64,000 nt of DNA from Streptomyces davaonensis JCM 4913 (GCF_000349325.1 NC_020504.1:1646053-1710052), one strand, 5' to 3'. Positions 34,834 through 45,772 are shown, counted from the first letter of the stretch. Numbers and translations: made by a program. Notes: generated by a model from the sequence alone, not told the origin.

Positions 34834-34864
34834 AGTCTTCAGCTTGAAGCGCACTTCAAGTCAA
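34834..34864 (-). promoter_or_regulatory. MerR-type promoter with dyad in 19-bp spacer
   Basis: Minus strand: -35 TTGACT (34864-34859), a perfect 7-bp inverted repeat CTTGAAG-TGCG-CTTCAAG (34860-34843) within the spacer, and a weak -10 AAGACT (34839-34834) 19 bp on. Elongated spacers carrying a dyad are the hallmark of MerR-family control. No merR gene is nearby, so the regulator acts from elsewhere. Confidence 0.6.
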
Positions 34865-34876
34865 GCGCGCGGGCAC

Positions 34877-35578
34877 CTACTTCGCGAACGGCCCCTCCAG
34901 CGCCGCCCATTGGAGCAACATGATCGTCTTGGCGTCGGCGATCTCCCCGGTCCGGATCATCTCCAGGGCCCTCGGGAAAGGCAGTTCGAGGATCTCGATG
35001 TCCTCGCCCTCCTCGTCCAGGCCGCCGCCCTCATGGGTGCGGGTGGACGGCCCGTACTCGGCCGCGTAGAAGCTCACCCGCTCGGTCACCGATCCGGGGC
35101 TCATATAGACGTCGAACACATGCTGTACGGCCCCGATGGTGTGGCCGGTCTCCTCCACCACCTCGCGCCGCACGGCGATCTCGGGGTGCTCGTCCTCGTC
35201 GTCGAGCAGTCCGCCCGGGGTCTCGACGAGCATCCCGTCGGGGTGGCCGTTGACATAGACCGGGAAGCGGAACTGGCGGGTGAGCAGCACGGTTTCGCGT
35301 TCGGCGTCGTACAGCAGCATCGTGGCGCCGTTGCCGCGGTCGTGGGTCTCGCGCTCCTGGGTGCTCCAGGTGCCGTCGGCGTGCCGGAAGTCGAAGGTGG
35401 TGGTCCGCTCGATGTACCAGTGGCTGGAGAGCAGCCGGACGTCCCGCACCCGCACGCGCGGGTTGCCGGTCAGGTCGCGGCCGGTCCGGTCGAGTCCGGT
35501 GCGGCCGCGCCGGTCGGGGGTGTCGGCTCCAGGAACACCGGGAGCACCCGGGTCACGGGGAAAAGGCGAATGGCTCAT
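34877..35578 (-). CDS. Nudix hydrolase (NudK/ADP-ribose pyrophosphatase-like)
   Basis: A 233-residue protein with a disordered Pro/Gly/Arg-rich N-terminus (about 1-40) and a Nudix domain. The Nudix box reads GLLDDEDEHPEIAVRREVVEETG, one residue longer than consensus between the Gly and first Glu but with the RE-x2-EExG core. FRFPVYVNGHP and the C-terminal EDIEILELPF fit GDP-mannose/ADP-ribose pyrophosphatases. Its start overlaps the phosphoribosyltransferase stop by 4 bp. Confidence 0.85.
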   Translation of the reverse strand: MSHSPFPRDPGAPGVPGADTPDRRGRTGLDRTGRDLTGNPRVRVRDVRLLSSHWYIERTTTFDFRHADGTWSTQERETHDRGNGATMLLYDAERETVLLTRQFRFPVYVNGHPDGMLVETPGGLLDDEDEHPEIAVRREVVEETGHTIGAVQHVFDVYMSPGSVTERVSFYAAEYGPSTRTHEGGGLDEEGEDIEILELPFPRALEMIRTGEIADAKTIMLLQWAALEGPFAK

Positions 35579-36249
35579 GGTCCGCTTCTACCATCACCGG
35601 CCGAACGGCCCTCGGCACCGGAGTGCAGCGCGGCCAGCACGTCGGCGTCCGTGAGCTGTTCGAAGTCGTCGTACCAGAGTCCGACGGCCATGAAGTCGAC
35701 CGGCCGGTGCGGGCAGATCACCTCGTCGGCCTCCGGGCCCATCAGTGCCACGCCCTCGGGCGAGCCGACCGGCACGACCAGCAGCACCCGCGCAGGCGAA
35801 CGGCCGCGGATCCAGCGCAGCGCGGCACGGGCCGTCACTCCGGTGGCGAGCCCGTCGTCGACCACGAGGACGGTACGTCCGCGCAGGTCGAGGGCGGGAC
35901 GGCCGCGCCGGTACAGCTCCTCGCGACGGTGCAGTTCCGCGCGTTCCCGGGTCACGACGGGTTCCAGCGCGGCCTCGGTGAGTCCGAGCCGGCCGAGGGT
36001 CCACTCGTCGAACACCGGGGGATCGTCACCGCAGATCGCGCCGACGCCGAACTCCTCGTGGAAGGGCGCCCCGATCTTCCGCGCGACGAGCACATCGAGC
36101 GGCGCGTCCAGCGCCCGGGCGACCTCCTGGGCCACGGCCACCCCGCCCCGGGGCAGCGCGAGGACCACGGGATCCGTCAGATCGCCCCGTTCCCGCAGGT
36201 CCCGGGCCAGCTCCCTCCCCGCATGCCCCCGATCACGGAACAGTGCCAT
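35575..36249 (-). CDS. Type I phosphoribosyltransferase-like protein
   Basis: A 224-residue protein with the PRPP-binding loop VLVVDDGLATGVTA (about residues 124-137) and an N-terminal LALPRGGVAVAQEVA segment. Such stand-alone PRTase-like proteins in Streptomyces lack a known substrate. ATG 36249 starts the conserved sequence MALFRDRG. Upstream of and translationally coupled to the Nudix gene, which suggests a shared role in nucleotide or sugar-nucleotide turnover. Confidence 0.83.
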   Translation of the reverse strand: MALFRDRGHAGRELARDLRERGDLTDPVVLALPRGGVAVAQEVARALDAPLDVLVARKIGAPFHEEFGVGAICGDDPPVFDEWTLGRLGLTEAALEPVVTRERAELHRREELYRRGRPALDLRGRTVLVVDDGLATGVTARAALRWIRGRSPARVLLVVPVGSPEGVALMGPEADEVICPHRPVDFMAVGLWYDDFEQLTDADVLAALHSGAEGRSAGDGRSGP

Positions 36250-36288
36250 GGTGGTCACCCCGCAGAAGTGCCTCACTCACAGCATACG

Positions 36289-36326
36289 AAAAGGGCCCTC
36301 ACGGACTCTCGTCCGCGAAGACCCTT
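36289..36326 (-). terminator. Terminator of second tRNA-Pro gene
   Basis: Minus-strand AAGGG/CCCTT outer stem with inner GCGGAC-GAGA-GTCCGT, ending in TTTT. It shares the GAAGGGTCTTC flank with the terminator of copy 1. Confidence 0.72.
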
Positions 36327-36333
36327 CGCACCG

Positions 36334-36407
<74 letters not shown>

Positions 36408-36516
36408 GTGCGGTCGCACACAGTGAGCTGTGTGATCGCGCGAACAGCACTTTACCCCACACCGGGGGCGGCTTCGAAAAAGGCACCGGGCAGGGCGCAG
36501 GCGGCACAATCGGCGT

Positions 36517-37029
36517 ATGGGCAGCACATCGCCGCGGCGCGCAGCCGGGGCACGGGACCGGGACAGCGAGGGGCGGGCGCGCAACGCACGGCCCCGGGAC
36601 GGGCTGGGGCGGCCCCTGCCGTACGGCGAGGAGGGCGTCGCCCGGCAGCCGGAGGGGGTCCTGCGCACCCCTGAGGAGACCGTCGCCGAGGCGCAGGAGC
36701 TGCTGGACGCGGGTCGGCCCTTCCACGCGCACGAGGTCTTCGAGGACGCCTGGAAGTCGGGTCCCGAGGAGGAGCGAGGGCTGTGGCGGGGGCTGGCCCA
36801 GCTCGCCGTGGGGCTCACCCACGCCGCTCGCGGCAACGTCACCGGTGGCGCCCGGCTGCTCCGGCGTGGCGCGGGGGCGGTCGAGGAGTGGGCGACGGCG
36901 GCCGGGCACGAGCGGCCGTACGGGATGGATCTGGCGGCGGTGACTGCCTGGGCGCGGCAGCTGGCGCAGAGCGTGGAGAGCGGCTCGGCGGTGATCGACG
37001 CCGCGGAGAGCGCGCCGCGACTGGGTTAG
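36517..37029 (+). CDS. DUF309 protein
   Basis: A 170-residue protein; the first 45 residues are Arg-rich and low-complexity, and the rest is a helical DUF309 domain with the conserved GRPFHAHEVFEDAWKSGPEEERGLWRGL (key HAHEVFE..W) and AVGLTHAARGN. The family is often near tRNA or nucleotide genes and has no assigned function. ATG 36517 is used; starts within the Arg-rich part cannot be excluded. Confidence 0.82.
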   Translation: MGSTSPRRAAGARDRDSEGRARNARPRDGLGRPLPYGEEGVARQPEGVLRTPEETVAEAQELLDAGRPFHAHEVFEDAWKSGPEEERGLWRGLAQLAVGLTHAARGNVTGGARLLRRGAGAVEEWATAAGHERPYGMDLAAVTAWARQLAQSVESGSAVIDAAESAPRLG

Positions 37030-37075
37030 CGCGGGCGGTGTCGGCGCTGTCGGTGGGGTGGGGCAGACTCTGGGC

Positions 37076-37861
37076 GTGCGAAAGATTCATGTCATCGGTA
37101 TCGGCGCGGGCGACCCCGACCAGCTGACCCTCCAGGCGGTCCGGGCGCTGCGCAACACGGACGTGTTCTTCGTCCTGGGCAAGGGCGAGGTGAAGTCGGA
37201 CCTCACGCAGCTGCGCCGGGACATGCTCGACGCACATGTGTCGGAGGGGACGTACCGCGTGGTCGAGGCGCGCGACCCGGAGCGGGACCGCTCGGCCGGC
37301 GGCTCCGCCTACTCCCCCGCGGTCGGCGACTGGCGCAGCGCACGCGCGGACATCTACGAGCGGATGATCACAGAGGAGCTGGGCGAGGAGCAGACCGGCG
37401 CCTTCCTGGTCTGGGGCGATCCGGCGCTCTACGACAGCACGCTCGGGATTCTGGAGGAGGTGCTGGAGCGGGGTCGGGTCACCTTCGAGTACGACGTCAT
37501 CCCCGGGATCAGCAGTGTCTCCGCGCTCGTCGCCCGGCACCGGACAGGGCTCAACCGGGTCGCCCGTCCCGTGCAGATCACCACGGGGCGGCGGCTCGCG
37601 GAAGGGTTCCCGGAGGGGGTGGACGACGTGGTGGTGATGCTCGACGCCCACCAGACGTTCCGGCAGTACACGGACGAGGACATCGACATCTACTGGGGGG
37701 CCTACATAGGCACCCCGGACGAGATCCTCGCCTCCGGGCCGATCGCGGAGGCGGCGCCCCGGATCGAGCGGCTGCGCGCCGAGGCGCGGGAGCGCAAGGG
37801 CTGGATCATGGACACGTATCTGCTGCGCCGCAATCCCCGGGACGAGCACCGCAACGGCTGA
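37076..37861 (+). CDS. cobF: Precorrin-6A synthase (deacetylating)
   Basis: A 261-residue SAM-dependent methyltransferase of the aerobic cobalamin pathway, converting precorrin-5 to precorrin-6A with loss of acetate. The tetrapyrrole methylase fold is clear: [18 protein letters not shown] at the N-terminus, [18 protein letters not shown] and the second SAM-site segment [18 protein letters not shown] 37076 begins the conserved sequence; an upstream GTG at 37058 adds six residues. The companion cobK is 2.6 kb away, but the main cob cluster is not in the window. Confidence 0.9.
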   Translation: MRKIHVIGIGAGDPDQLTLQAVRALRNTDVFFVLGKGEVKSDLTQLRRDMLDAHVSEGTYRVVEARDPERDRSAGGSAYSPAVGDWRSARADIYERMITEELGEEQTGAFLVWGDPALYDSTLGILEEVLERGRVTFEYDVIPGISSVSALVARHRTGLNRVARPVQITTGRRLAEGFPEGVDDVVVMLDAHQTFRQYTDEDIDIYWGAYIGTPDEILASGPIAEAAPRIERLRAEARERKGWIMDTYLLRRNPRDEHRNG

Positions 37862-37920
37862 GCCACCCGCGCGGTCCGCCCCCGAATGCGCGACGGGGCC
37901 ACCGATGTGATCGTGACCTC

Positions 37921-39999
37921 GTGACAGTCGCCGAGGAAGCCCCACGGTCGCCCGCCGCCGAACCGCCCGTACTCGACAGACGCCGCCGCAACATCGTCTT
38001 CGTGACGATCATGCTCGGCATGCTGCTGGCCGCCCTGGACCAGACGATCGTCGGCACCGCGCTGCCGACGATCGTGTCGGACCTCGGCGGGGCCGAGCAC
38101 ATGTCGTGGGTGGTGACGTCGTACCTGCTCGCCGAGACCGTCTCGACCGTCCTGGTCGGCAAGTTCGGTGACATGTTCGGCCGCAAGGTCGTCTTCCAGG
38201 TCTCGGCGATCGTGTTCATCACGGGCTCGTTCCTGTGCGGCCTGGCCGGGAACATGACCATGCTGATCCTTTGGCGGGCGATGCAGGGCGTCGGCGCGGG
38301 CGGGCTGATGGTCACGTCCATGGCGCTGATCGCCGATGTGATCCCGCTGCGGGAACGCGGCAAGTACCAGGGCGCGATCGGCGCGGTGTTCGGGGTGGCC
38401 ACGGTCATCGGGCCGCTGCTGGGCGGGCTGTTCACCGACCATCTGACCTGGCGCTGGGCGTTCTACGTCAACGTCCCGATCGCGATCGTCGTCGTCTTCG
38501 CCGCCGCCCGCACCATCCCCGTCGTCAAGGCGGCCTCGCGGCCCATCATCGACTATCTCGGCATCGCCTTCGTCGCGGTCGGCGCCAGTGCGCTGATCCT
38601 GGCGACGAGTTGGGGCGGCAACGAGTACGCGTGGGGCTCCGGCGTCATCATCGGCCTGTTCGTCGGCGGGGTGATCGCCCTCGGGCTGTTCTGCTGGGTG
38701 GAGACCCGCGCGGCCGAACCGATGCTGCCCATGCGGCTGTTCCGCAATCCGGTCTTCACCGTCTGCTCGGTCCTCAGCTTCATCGTCGGCTTCGCCATGC
38801 TCGGCGCGATGACCTATCTGCCGAGCTATCTCCAGTACGTCGACGGCGACTCGGCCACGGTCTCCGGCGTACGGACGCTGCCGATGGTGATCGGCCTGCT
38901 CATCGCGTCGGTGTTCAGTGGCAACGTGGTCAGCAAGACCGGCAAGTACCGGCTGTTCCCGATCATCGGCTCGCTGGTGATGGGCGTCGGCCTGTACCTG
39001 ATGTCCCTGATGGGGCCGGAGACCGGGGCCTGGCTCGAGTCGCTGTACATGTTCGTGCTCGGCACCGGTATCGGCCTGTGCATGCAGGTGCTGACGATCG
39101 CCGTGCAGAACACCGTCGACTACGCCGACCTCGGCACCGCAACCTCCGGCGTCACCTTCTTCCGCACGCTGGGCAGCTCATTCGGTACGGCCGTCTTCGG
39201 CACGATCTACACCAACAGCCTCGCCCCCAACCTGCGCCAGGGCATCGCCGAGGCCTCCGCAGTGCCCGGCGCGGACCCGGCGATCGTGGCGCAGGCCGCG
39301 ACCAGTCCCGAGGGCCTGCACGATCTGCCGTCGGCGGTGGCCGCGCCGATCGTCGACGCCTACGCGGACACACTCCAGATGGTGTTCCTGTGGACGGTGC
39401 CGGTCGCGGCCATCGGCTTCGTCGTCTCGCTCTTCCTCAAGCAGGTCCAGCTGCGCGACAGCGCCCGGATGGGCTCGACGGACATGGGCGAGGGGTTCGC
39501 GCAGCCGCGCGGAGCCGATTCGCAGGCGGTCCTGGAGGCCTCCGTGGCGAAGATCATCGGCAGTACGGATCTGGACACCGCGCGTCGGCTGGTGCAGGGG
39601 TCCGACACCCGGCTCGATGTGGCCGGTGCCTGGGCGGTGATGCAGGTGGAGCTGCTGAACCGGGTGGTCGGCCACGCGAGCCTCGGGCTGATCGCCGCCC
39701 GGCGCCATGTGCCGCCGGAGGTGCTGCTCCCGGTCTTCGACCGGATGGTGGACGAGGGCTATCTGACCCGCGACGGCTCCCTGCTCTCGCACACCCCGGC
39801 GGGCGCCCGCGAGGCCGAGGTCATCTCCGACGCCTGGGGCGCCTGGCTGATGCAGCAGGTCGAACAGGACATCGGCCGTCCCTCGGGCACGGCCCTGCGC
39901 GCCGCCGTCGACACCATCGCCAAGCGCCTCCTCAAGGAGGACCTCAGCAGCGGACTGCCGAGCAGTCTCGGGCAGACGGACACGGTGGGCGCCCGCTGA
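37921..39999 (+). CDS. MFS DHA2 exporter with long cytosolic C-terminal domain
   Basis: A 692-residue pump. The first 520 residues hold about 14 helices with the motifs [19 protein letters not shown] (motif D1) and [12 protein letters not shown] (motif A). Residues about 535-690 are soluble, helix-rich and resemble a MarR-like winged-helix domain ([32 protein letters not shown]), an extension recurrent in Streptomyces EmrB/QacA transporters. GTG start. Substrate unknown; no adjacent TetR gene. Confidence 0.88.
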   Translation: MTVAEEAPRSPAAEPPVLDRRRRNIVFVTIMLGMLLAALDQTIVGTALPTIVSDLGGAEHMSWVVTSYLLAETVSTVLVGKFGDMFGRKVVFQVSAIVFITGSFLCGLAGNMTMLILWRAMQGVGAGGLMVTSMALIADVIPLRERGKYQGAIGAVFGVATVIGPLLGGLFTDHLTWRWAFYVNVPIAIVVVFAAARTIPVVKAASRPIIDYLGIAFVAVGASALILATSWGGNEYAWGSGVIIGLFVGGVIALGLFCWVETRAAEPMLPMRLFRNPVFTVCSVLSFIVGFAMLGAMTYLPSYLQYVDGDSATVSGVRTLPMVIGLLIASVFSGNVVSKTGKYRLFPIIGSLVMGVGLYLMSLMGPETGAWLESLYMFVLGTGIGLCMQVLTIAVQNTVDYADLGTATSGVTFFRTLGSSFGTAVFGTIYTNSLAPNLRQGIAEASAVPGADPAIVAQAATSPEGLHDLPSAVAAPIVDAYADTLQMVFLWTVPVAAIGFVVSLFLKQVQLRDSARMGSTDMGEGFAQPRGADSQAVLEASVAKIIGSTDLDTARRLVQGSDTRLDVAGAWAVMQVELLNRVVGHASLGLIAARRHVPPEVLLPVFDRMVDEGYLTRDGSLLSHTPAGAREAEVISDAWGAWLMQQVEQDIGRPSGTALRAAVDTIAKRLLKEDLSSGLPSSLGQTDTVGAR

Positions 40000-40078
40000 A
40001 GGCCAGTTGAGACGGTGGCGATGGGCGCCAGCTGAAACCCGATTGCCGCGCGAGGCCGGTCGCCGTCATGATCGGCCC

Positions 40079-40486
40079 ATGTCTCCCGCCCCCGTCCGCT
40101 TCCACGACCCCGGCACCACCGAGCACGCCTTCCGCGAGTCGGTGCTGGTCCGCTGCCCTCGCTGCGACCGGGTCGCGCGCTTCGCGCGGGCCCGGGTGGT
40201 CTGCCGTTCCTGCGGGGCGTGCGGGCCCGTCGCCCAGGGCACCTGGCCGGCGCTGTGGCTGCGGGGCGCGACCCGGCACGGTGAGCTGTGGGCGTACAGC
40301 CTCGAACACCTCGATCTGATCCGCCGGTTCGTCGCGGCGGATCTGCGGGAGCGGGACCCCTGGTACGAGCACGGGCGGAAGATGACCTGCGTCGGCAGGC
40401 TGCCCGCGTGGGTGAAGAGCGCCAAGAACCGTGCCGAGGTGCTGCGCGTCATCGACCGGATGCGGGGCTCGGTCATCGAGGGCTGA
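40079..40486 (+). CDS. Small zinc-ribbon protein, unknown function
   Basis: A 135-residue protein with a rubredoxin/TFIIB-like knuckle pair CPRC (27 or so residues in) and CRSC, a short link, then HGELWAYSLEHLDLIRRFVAADLRERDP and a basic C-terminus. ATG 40079 is chosen over 40007 because conservation of composition begins there. A zinc-binding role is visible; nothing else is. Its 3' end overlaps cobK by 14 bp. Confidence 0.6.
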   Translation: MSPAPVRFHDPGTTEHAFRESVLVRCPRCDRVARFARARVVCRSCGACGPVAQGTWPALWLRGATRHGELWAYSLEHLDLIRRFVAADLRERDPWYEHGRKMTCVGRLPAWVKSAKNRAEVLRVIDRMRGSVIEG

Positions 40487-41219
40487 ACCCCAGCCGCTCC
40501 AGTACCCCGGCCGCGTCCGGCACCGCCGTCACTCCCTCCGGCAGCGCAGGCCGTCGTACGACCACCACCGGCAGCGCGAGTTGCCGGGCCGCCGTGAGTT
40601 TCGCGGAGGTCGCCGATCCGCCGCTGTCCTTCGTCACCAGGACGTCGACGCAGTGGGCGGAGAGGAGGGCGGTCTCATCGTCCACCGTGAACGGGCCGCG
40701 GGCCAGCAGGACTTCGGTGCGAGGCGGCAGCGGTGGCTCGGGGGGCTCCACCGACCGTACGACGAAGTGCAGGTCCGTCAGGTGGGCGAAGGCGGCCAGG
40801 CCCAGTCGGCCCGTGGTCAGGAAGACCCGCCGGCCGAGGCTCGGCAGCAGGTCGGCGGCCGCGTCCAGGGAGGGCACCGGATGCCAGCGGTCCTCGGGGC
40901 CGGGCTCCCAGCCGAGGCGGCGCAGCACGACCGCCGGGACCCCGGTGGCCGCGGCGGCGCGGGCCGCGTTCGCCGTGATCCCGGCGGCGAAGGGATGGGT
41001 GGCGTCGACCAGGGCGTCCACGCGCTCCTCGCGCAGCCACCGCGCGAGCCCCTCCGCACCGCCGAAACCCCCGATGCGCACCTCGCCGGTGACGGTCCCC
41101 GGCCGCGACACCCGGCCCGCGAGCGAGGTGGTGACGCGCACCCCGGGGAACGCGGTGAGCACGGCGGCGAGTTCACGGGCCTCGGTGGTGCCACCGAGGA
41201 TCAGGACGTGCGGGGGCAT
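40473..41219 (-). CDS. cobK: Precorrin-6A reductase
   Basis: A 248-residue NADPH-dependent enzyme reducing precorrin-6A to precorrin-6B, the step after CobF. Motifs: VLILGGTTEARELAAVL at the N-terminus, DATHPFAAGITANAA, LTTGRLGLAAF and VTKDSGGSATSAKLTAARQL. Convergent with the zinc-ribbon gene and separated from cobF by the MFS gene, so the two cobalamin genes are not in one operon. Confidence 0.92.
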   Translation of the reverse strand: MPPHVLILGGTTEARELAAVLTAFPGVRVTTSLAGRVSRPGTVTGEVRIGGFGGAEGLARWLREERVDALVDATHPFAAGITANAARAAAATGVPAVVLRRLGWEPGPEDRWHPVPSLDAAADLLPSLGRRVFLTTGRLGLAAFAHLTDLHFVVRSVEPPEPPLPPRTEVLLARGPFTVDDETALLSAHCVDVLVTKDSGGSATSAKLTAARQLALPVVVVRRPALPEGVTAVPDAAGVLERLGFSPR

Positions 41220-41367
41220 GGGGTGAGCCTACGGCGGGGCGGTCGGGGCCAACGCCTCGGGCGCCCTGCGGCGAACTCTATGAACACAAACGATCAGACG
41301 GTGTTCCTCCTCCCCCGGCCCTGCCTAGCATCGCGCCCCGACGTCGAAGATGACGAGGAGTTGCGCC

Positions 41368-42768
41368 TTGAACGGAACCACAGCACGCGCCCTGAGACGG
41401 GGCCTCGCCGCCTGTCTGGCCACCCTGACCGTCGGTGCCCTGGCCGGCGCCGCACCGGTCGGCGCGGCCACCGAGGGACCCGCCCCCACCGTCTGTCCGG
41501 CGCCGCTCGCCGGCAAGGCCACCTGCTACACCGGGCAGGACGCGCACGGCGCCCACTACGCCATCGCCGTCCCCGCCGACTGGAACGGCTCCCTGGTCGT
41601 CCACGCCCACGGCGGCCCCGACCTCGGCGCGGTCTCCGACCCCGCGCGCAGCCTCGACGATCTGGGCCGCTGGTCGGTCATGGTCGACGAGGGCTACGCC
41701 TGGGCCGGTTCGTCGTACCGGCGGGGCGGCTACGGCACCCGGATGGCGGCGGCGGACACCGAGAGCGTGCGGCGGCTGTTCGTCGGGGAGTTCGGCGAGC
41801 CGAAGCGGACGTTCGTGCACGGGCAGTCGTGGGGCGGAAACGTCGCCGCGAAGGTCGTCGAGACCTACCGGGGCCACTACGACGGCGCGCTGCTCACCAA
41901 CGGCGTCCTCGGCGGCGGCTCGCGGGGCTACGACTACCGGGTCGACCTGCGCGTGGTCTACCAGTACTACTGCCAGAACCATCCCCGGCCGAGCGAGGTC
42001 CAGTACCCGCTGTGGCAGGGCCTGCGCGCCGGTTCCACGATGACCTCCGCCGGGCTGCGTTCCCGCCTCCAGGAGTGCACGGGCTACGCCTCCGCCCCGC
42101 AGGACCGGACGGCCGTGCAGCAGCGCAACCTCGACGACATCCTCGGTGTCACCGGCATCCCGGAGCGCACCCTGGAGTCGCATCTGCGGTTCGCGACCTT
42201 CACCTTCCGCGACATCGTGCACGACCGTCTGGGCGACCGGAACCCGTTCTCCAACGCGGGTGTGCGGTACTCCGGTTCGCACGACGACGAGGCGCTGAAC
42301 GCCGGGGTCGAGCGGTTCGCCGCCGATCCCACGGCCGTGCGGGACCTGTCGTACGACAGTGATCTGACCGGCGAGGTCCGCATCCCCGTGCTCACGCTGC
42401 ACGCGATCGACGACCCGACCGCGTTCATCGAGCACGAGTCCGCGTACCGGGCCACGCTCGAAGGGGCGGGCCTGGAGCGGAACCTGGTGCAGACGTTCAC
42501 CCGGGAGTCCGAGCACAGTGAGCTGAGCGGCGCCGAGTACGCCAACTCGATCGCCGCGCTGGACCGGTGGGTGCGTACGGACGTACGGCCGACGGCTCAG
42601 TCGGTGGCGGCGACGTGTACGGGCGACTGCTTCTACGACCCGGACTTCCGGCCCGGCTCGTACGCCTCGCGGGTCGAGCCCCGGCCGGGCGGGCTGCGGT
42701 GGCCGGCGATGACGGCGGAGCAGGAGCGGGTGTGGAGCCGCGTCCCTGGGGTCGGCATCGCGCCTTGA
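41368..42768 (+). CDS. Secreted alpha/beta hydrolase
   Basis: About 466 residues from a TTG at 41368 that follows AGGAG by 7 bp; an ATG at 41350 in the same frame is the alternative and has no ribosome site. Signal peptide ending near APVGAA. The hydrolase fold has the nucleophile elbow GQSWGG, oxyanion-side HAHGGP, and a C-terminal HSEL likely holding the catalytic His. Several Cys residues fit an exported enzyme. Ester or peptide substrate unknown. Confidence 0.8.
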   Translation: MNGTTARALRRGLAACLATLTVGALAGAAPVGAATEGPAPTVCPAPLAGKATCYTGQDAHGAHYAIAVPADWNGSLVVHAHGGPDLGAVSDPARSLDDLGRWSVMVDEGYAWAGSSYRRGGYGTRMAAADTESVRRLFVGEFGEPKRTFVHGQSWGGNVAAKVVETYRGHYDGALLTNGVLGGGSRGYDYRVDLRVVYQYYCQNHPRPSEVQYPLWQGLRAGSTMTSAGLRSRLQECTGYASAPQDRTAVQQRNLDDILGVTGIPERTLESHLRFATFTFRDIVHDRLGDRNPFSNAGVRYSGSHDDEALNAGVERFAADPTAVRDLSYDSDLTGEVRIPVLTLHAIDDPTAFIEHESAYRATLEGAGLERNLVQTFTRESEHSELSGAEYANSIAALDRWVRTDVRPTAQSVAATCTGDCFYDPDFRPGSYASRVEPRPGGLRWPAMTAEQERVWSRVPGVGIAP

Positions 42769-42803
42769 GGCACCCGGAGCGCTCCGGTCGCTATCGTCCG
42801 GGC

Positions 42804-43583
42804 ATGGAATCCGTGCGTGCCGTGCTCATCGACATCGACGGTGTCCTCACCGTCTCCTGGCAGCCGCTCCCCGGCGCGGTCGAGGCCCTCCGGGAGATCC
42901 GCGGGGCCGGGCTCCAGGTCGCGCTCGTCACCAACACGACCTCGCGGACGCGGGCGTCCATCGCCGGGGTGCTGGCGGACGCGGGGTTCCCGGTGACGGC
43001 CGAGGACATCCTGACGGCGCCCTCGGTGACGGCCGCGTATCTCGCGGAGCACTGCCCGGGGGCGCGGTGCGCGCTGCTGAACAGTGGGGACGTCGCGGAG
43101 GACCTGGAGGGGGTGACGCTCGTCGAGGACGCGCCGGACGTCGTCATCGTCGGGGGCGCCGGGGAGGAGTTCGGGTACGCGGAGCTGAACCGGGCCTTCG
43201 GGCACCTCCAGCGCGGGGCGCGGCTGATCGCCATGCACCGGAACCTGTACTGGCGTACCGCGGAGGGGCTGCAACTGGACTCCGGGGCCTTCCTGGTGGG
43301 CCTTGAGCGGGCGGCGCGGACCGAGGCGGAGGTGACGGGGAAGCCCTCGGCGGCCTTCTTCGAGGCGGCGCTCGCGCGGCTGGGGGTGACCGCGGACCGG
43401 GCGGTGATGGTCGGGGACGACGTGGAGTCGGACGTACTGGCGGCGCAGCGGGCCGGGATCACCGGGGTGCTGGTCAGGACCGGCAAGTTCCTGCCGGAGA
43501 CGCTGCGCGAGGCGAGCGGCACGCCCGACCATGTGATCGACTCTTTCGCCGACCTCCCGGCGCTGCTCCGTGGCAGGGCCTAG
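42804..43583 (+). CDS. HAD-family (class IIA) phosphatase
   Basis: A 259-residue NagD/LHPP-like phosphatase: nucleophile motif DIDGVLTVSW, motif II LVTNTTSR, motif III Lys in VTGKPSAAFF and motif IV MVGDDVESDV. The cap position (class IIA, C2) suits small phospho-metabolites. ATG 42804 starts the conserved part; the longer frame to 42567 is the end of the previous gene. It converges on the TauE gene with a 4-bp overlap. Confidence 0.9.
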   Translation: MESVRAVLIDIDGVLTVSWQPLPGAVEALREIRGAGLQVALVTNTTSRTRASIAGVLADAGFPVTAEDILTAPSVTAAYLAEHCPGARCALLNSGDVAEDLEGVTLVEDAPDVVIVGGAGEEFGYAELNRAFGHLQRGARLIAMHRNLYWRTAEGLQLDSGAFLVGLERAARTEAEVTGKPSAAFFEAALARLGVTADRAVMVGDDVESDVLAAQRAGITGVLVRTGKFLPETLREASGTPDHVIDSFADLPALLRGRA

Positions 43584-44353
43584 GGCAGCAGCAGCTGGAC
43601 CCCGCCCACGACGGTCGCCGCGATGACGAGCCGCTCGAACAGGCGCTGGTTGATCCGGCTCACAGCCCATTTGCCGATGAACGCGCCGGGTACCACGAAC
43701 GCGACGAGCGCCGCGTCGAGGAGCAGTGAGCGGCCGTCGATCAGGCCGAGGCCCACGCTGAAAGGCACCTTCGAGACATTGACGATCAGGAAGAAGAAGG
43801 CCGAGGTGCCGAGGAAGCCGAGCTTGCGGAAGCCCGCGGAGAGCAGATACATCGACATCACCGGGCCGCCCGCGTTGGCGACCATGGTGGTGAACCCGCC
43901 CAGCACGCCGTAGGAACGGGCCTTGATCCGCCCGCTGCGGGTGACCACGGCGTCCGGGTCCGGCTCGGCCTCGGCGGCCCGGCGGCGCCATACCGTCACC
44001 GCGGCCATCAGCAGCAGGATCGCCCCGATCGACGTCCGGACGATCCCGTCGTCGGCCCACATCAGGAACACCGTGCCCCCGACGACTCCGGCCGCGACCG
44101 CGGGGAACAGCCGCCACAGCGTGGGCCAGTGGGCGTGCCGCCGGTAGGTGAGGACGGCGAGCACGTCCCCCGCGATCAGCACCGGGAGCAGCACGCCGGT
44201 GGAGGCACGGGCGGGCAGCACCGCGGCGAAGATCGCCAGACTGACCGTATTGGCCCCGCTCACGGCCGTCTTCGAGAAGCCGACCAACAGTGCCGCGCAG
44301 GCGAGCGCGGCGAACTCCCAGCCGGTGATGTGCCACAGATTCATCGTGTCCAT
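43580..44353 (-). CDS. TauE/SafE-family membrane exporter
   Basis: About 257 residues with seven or eight helices and the family's inverted-repeat pattern (LLVGFSKTAVSGANTVSLAIF near the N-terminus and VLGGFTTMVANAGGPVMSMYLL in the second half). Members export sulfite, taurine-derived anions or other organic acids. No sulfur genes are adjacent. Start ATG 44353 is likely; ATG 44344 is an alternative. Confidence 0.85.
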   Translation of the reverse strand: MDTMNLWHITGWEFAALACAALLVGFSKTAVSGANTVSLAIFAAVLPARASTGVLLPVLIAGDVLAVLTYRRHAHWPTLWRLFPAVAAGVVGGTVFLMWADDGIVRTSIGAILLLMAAVTVWRRRAAEAEPDPDAVVTRSGRIKARSYGVLGGFTTMVANAGGPVMSMYLLSAGFRKLGFLGTSAFFFLIVNVSKVPFSVGLGLIDGRSLLLDAALVAFVVPGAFIGKWAVSRINQRLFERLVIAATVVGGVQLLLP

Positions 44354-44434
44354 GCGGAGACCGATGCTATGCACATTCAATCAATGCGTCAGCACCGTCT
44401 CATCAGATGACCCTGGCACCCGGCTCGGCGAAGC

Positions 44435-45622
<1,188 letters not shown>

Positions 45623-45683
45623 GAGAAGGACTCCTCCGACAGCACGGGCGGTCCGATGACCGGCCATGACCAGCGACTCTCTT

Positions 45684-45700
45684 AATTAGCACCGCTAGTT
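45684..45700. promoter_or_regulatory. Inverted repeat between thiolase and hydrolase genes
   Basis: AATTAGC-ACC-GCTAGTT: 7-bp arms with one mismatch around 3 bp, in the divergent region 62 bp before the thiolase and 73 bp before the hydrolase. AT-rich arms in a GC-rich gap suggest an operator, perhaps for a TetR-type fatty-acid regulator encoded elsewhere. Confidence 0.45.
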
Positions 45701-45772
45701 TTGGACTATAGACCGCCGACCCGCCCCCTGGGAAGATCCTCCAGGACCTTCACCGACGCAACCGGAGGAGAC

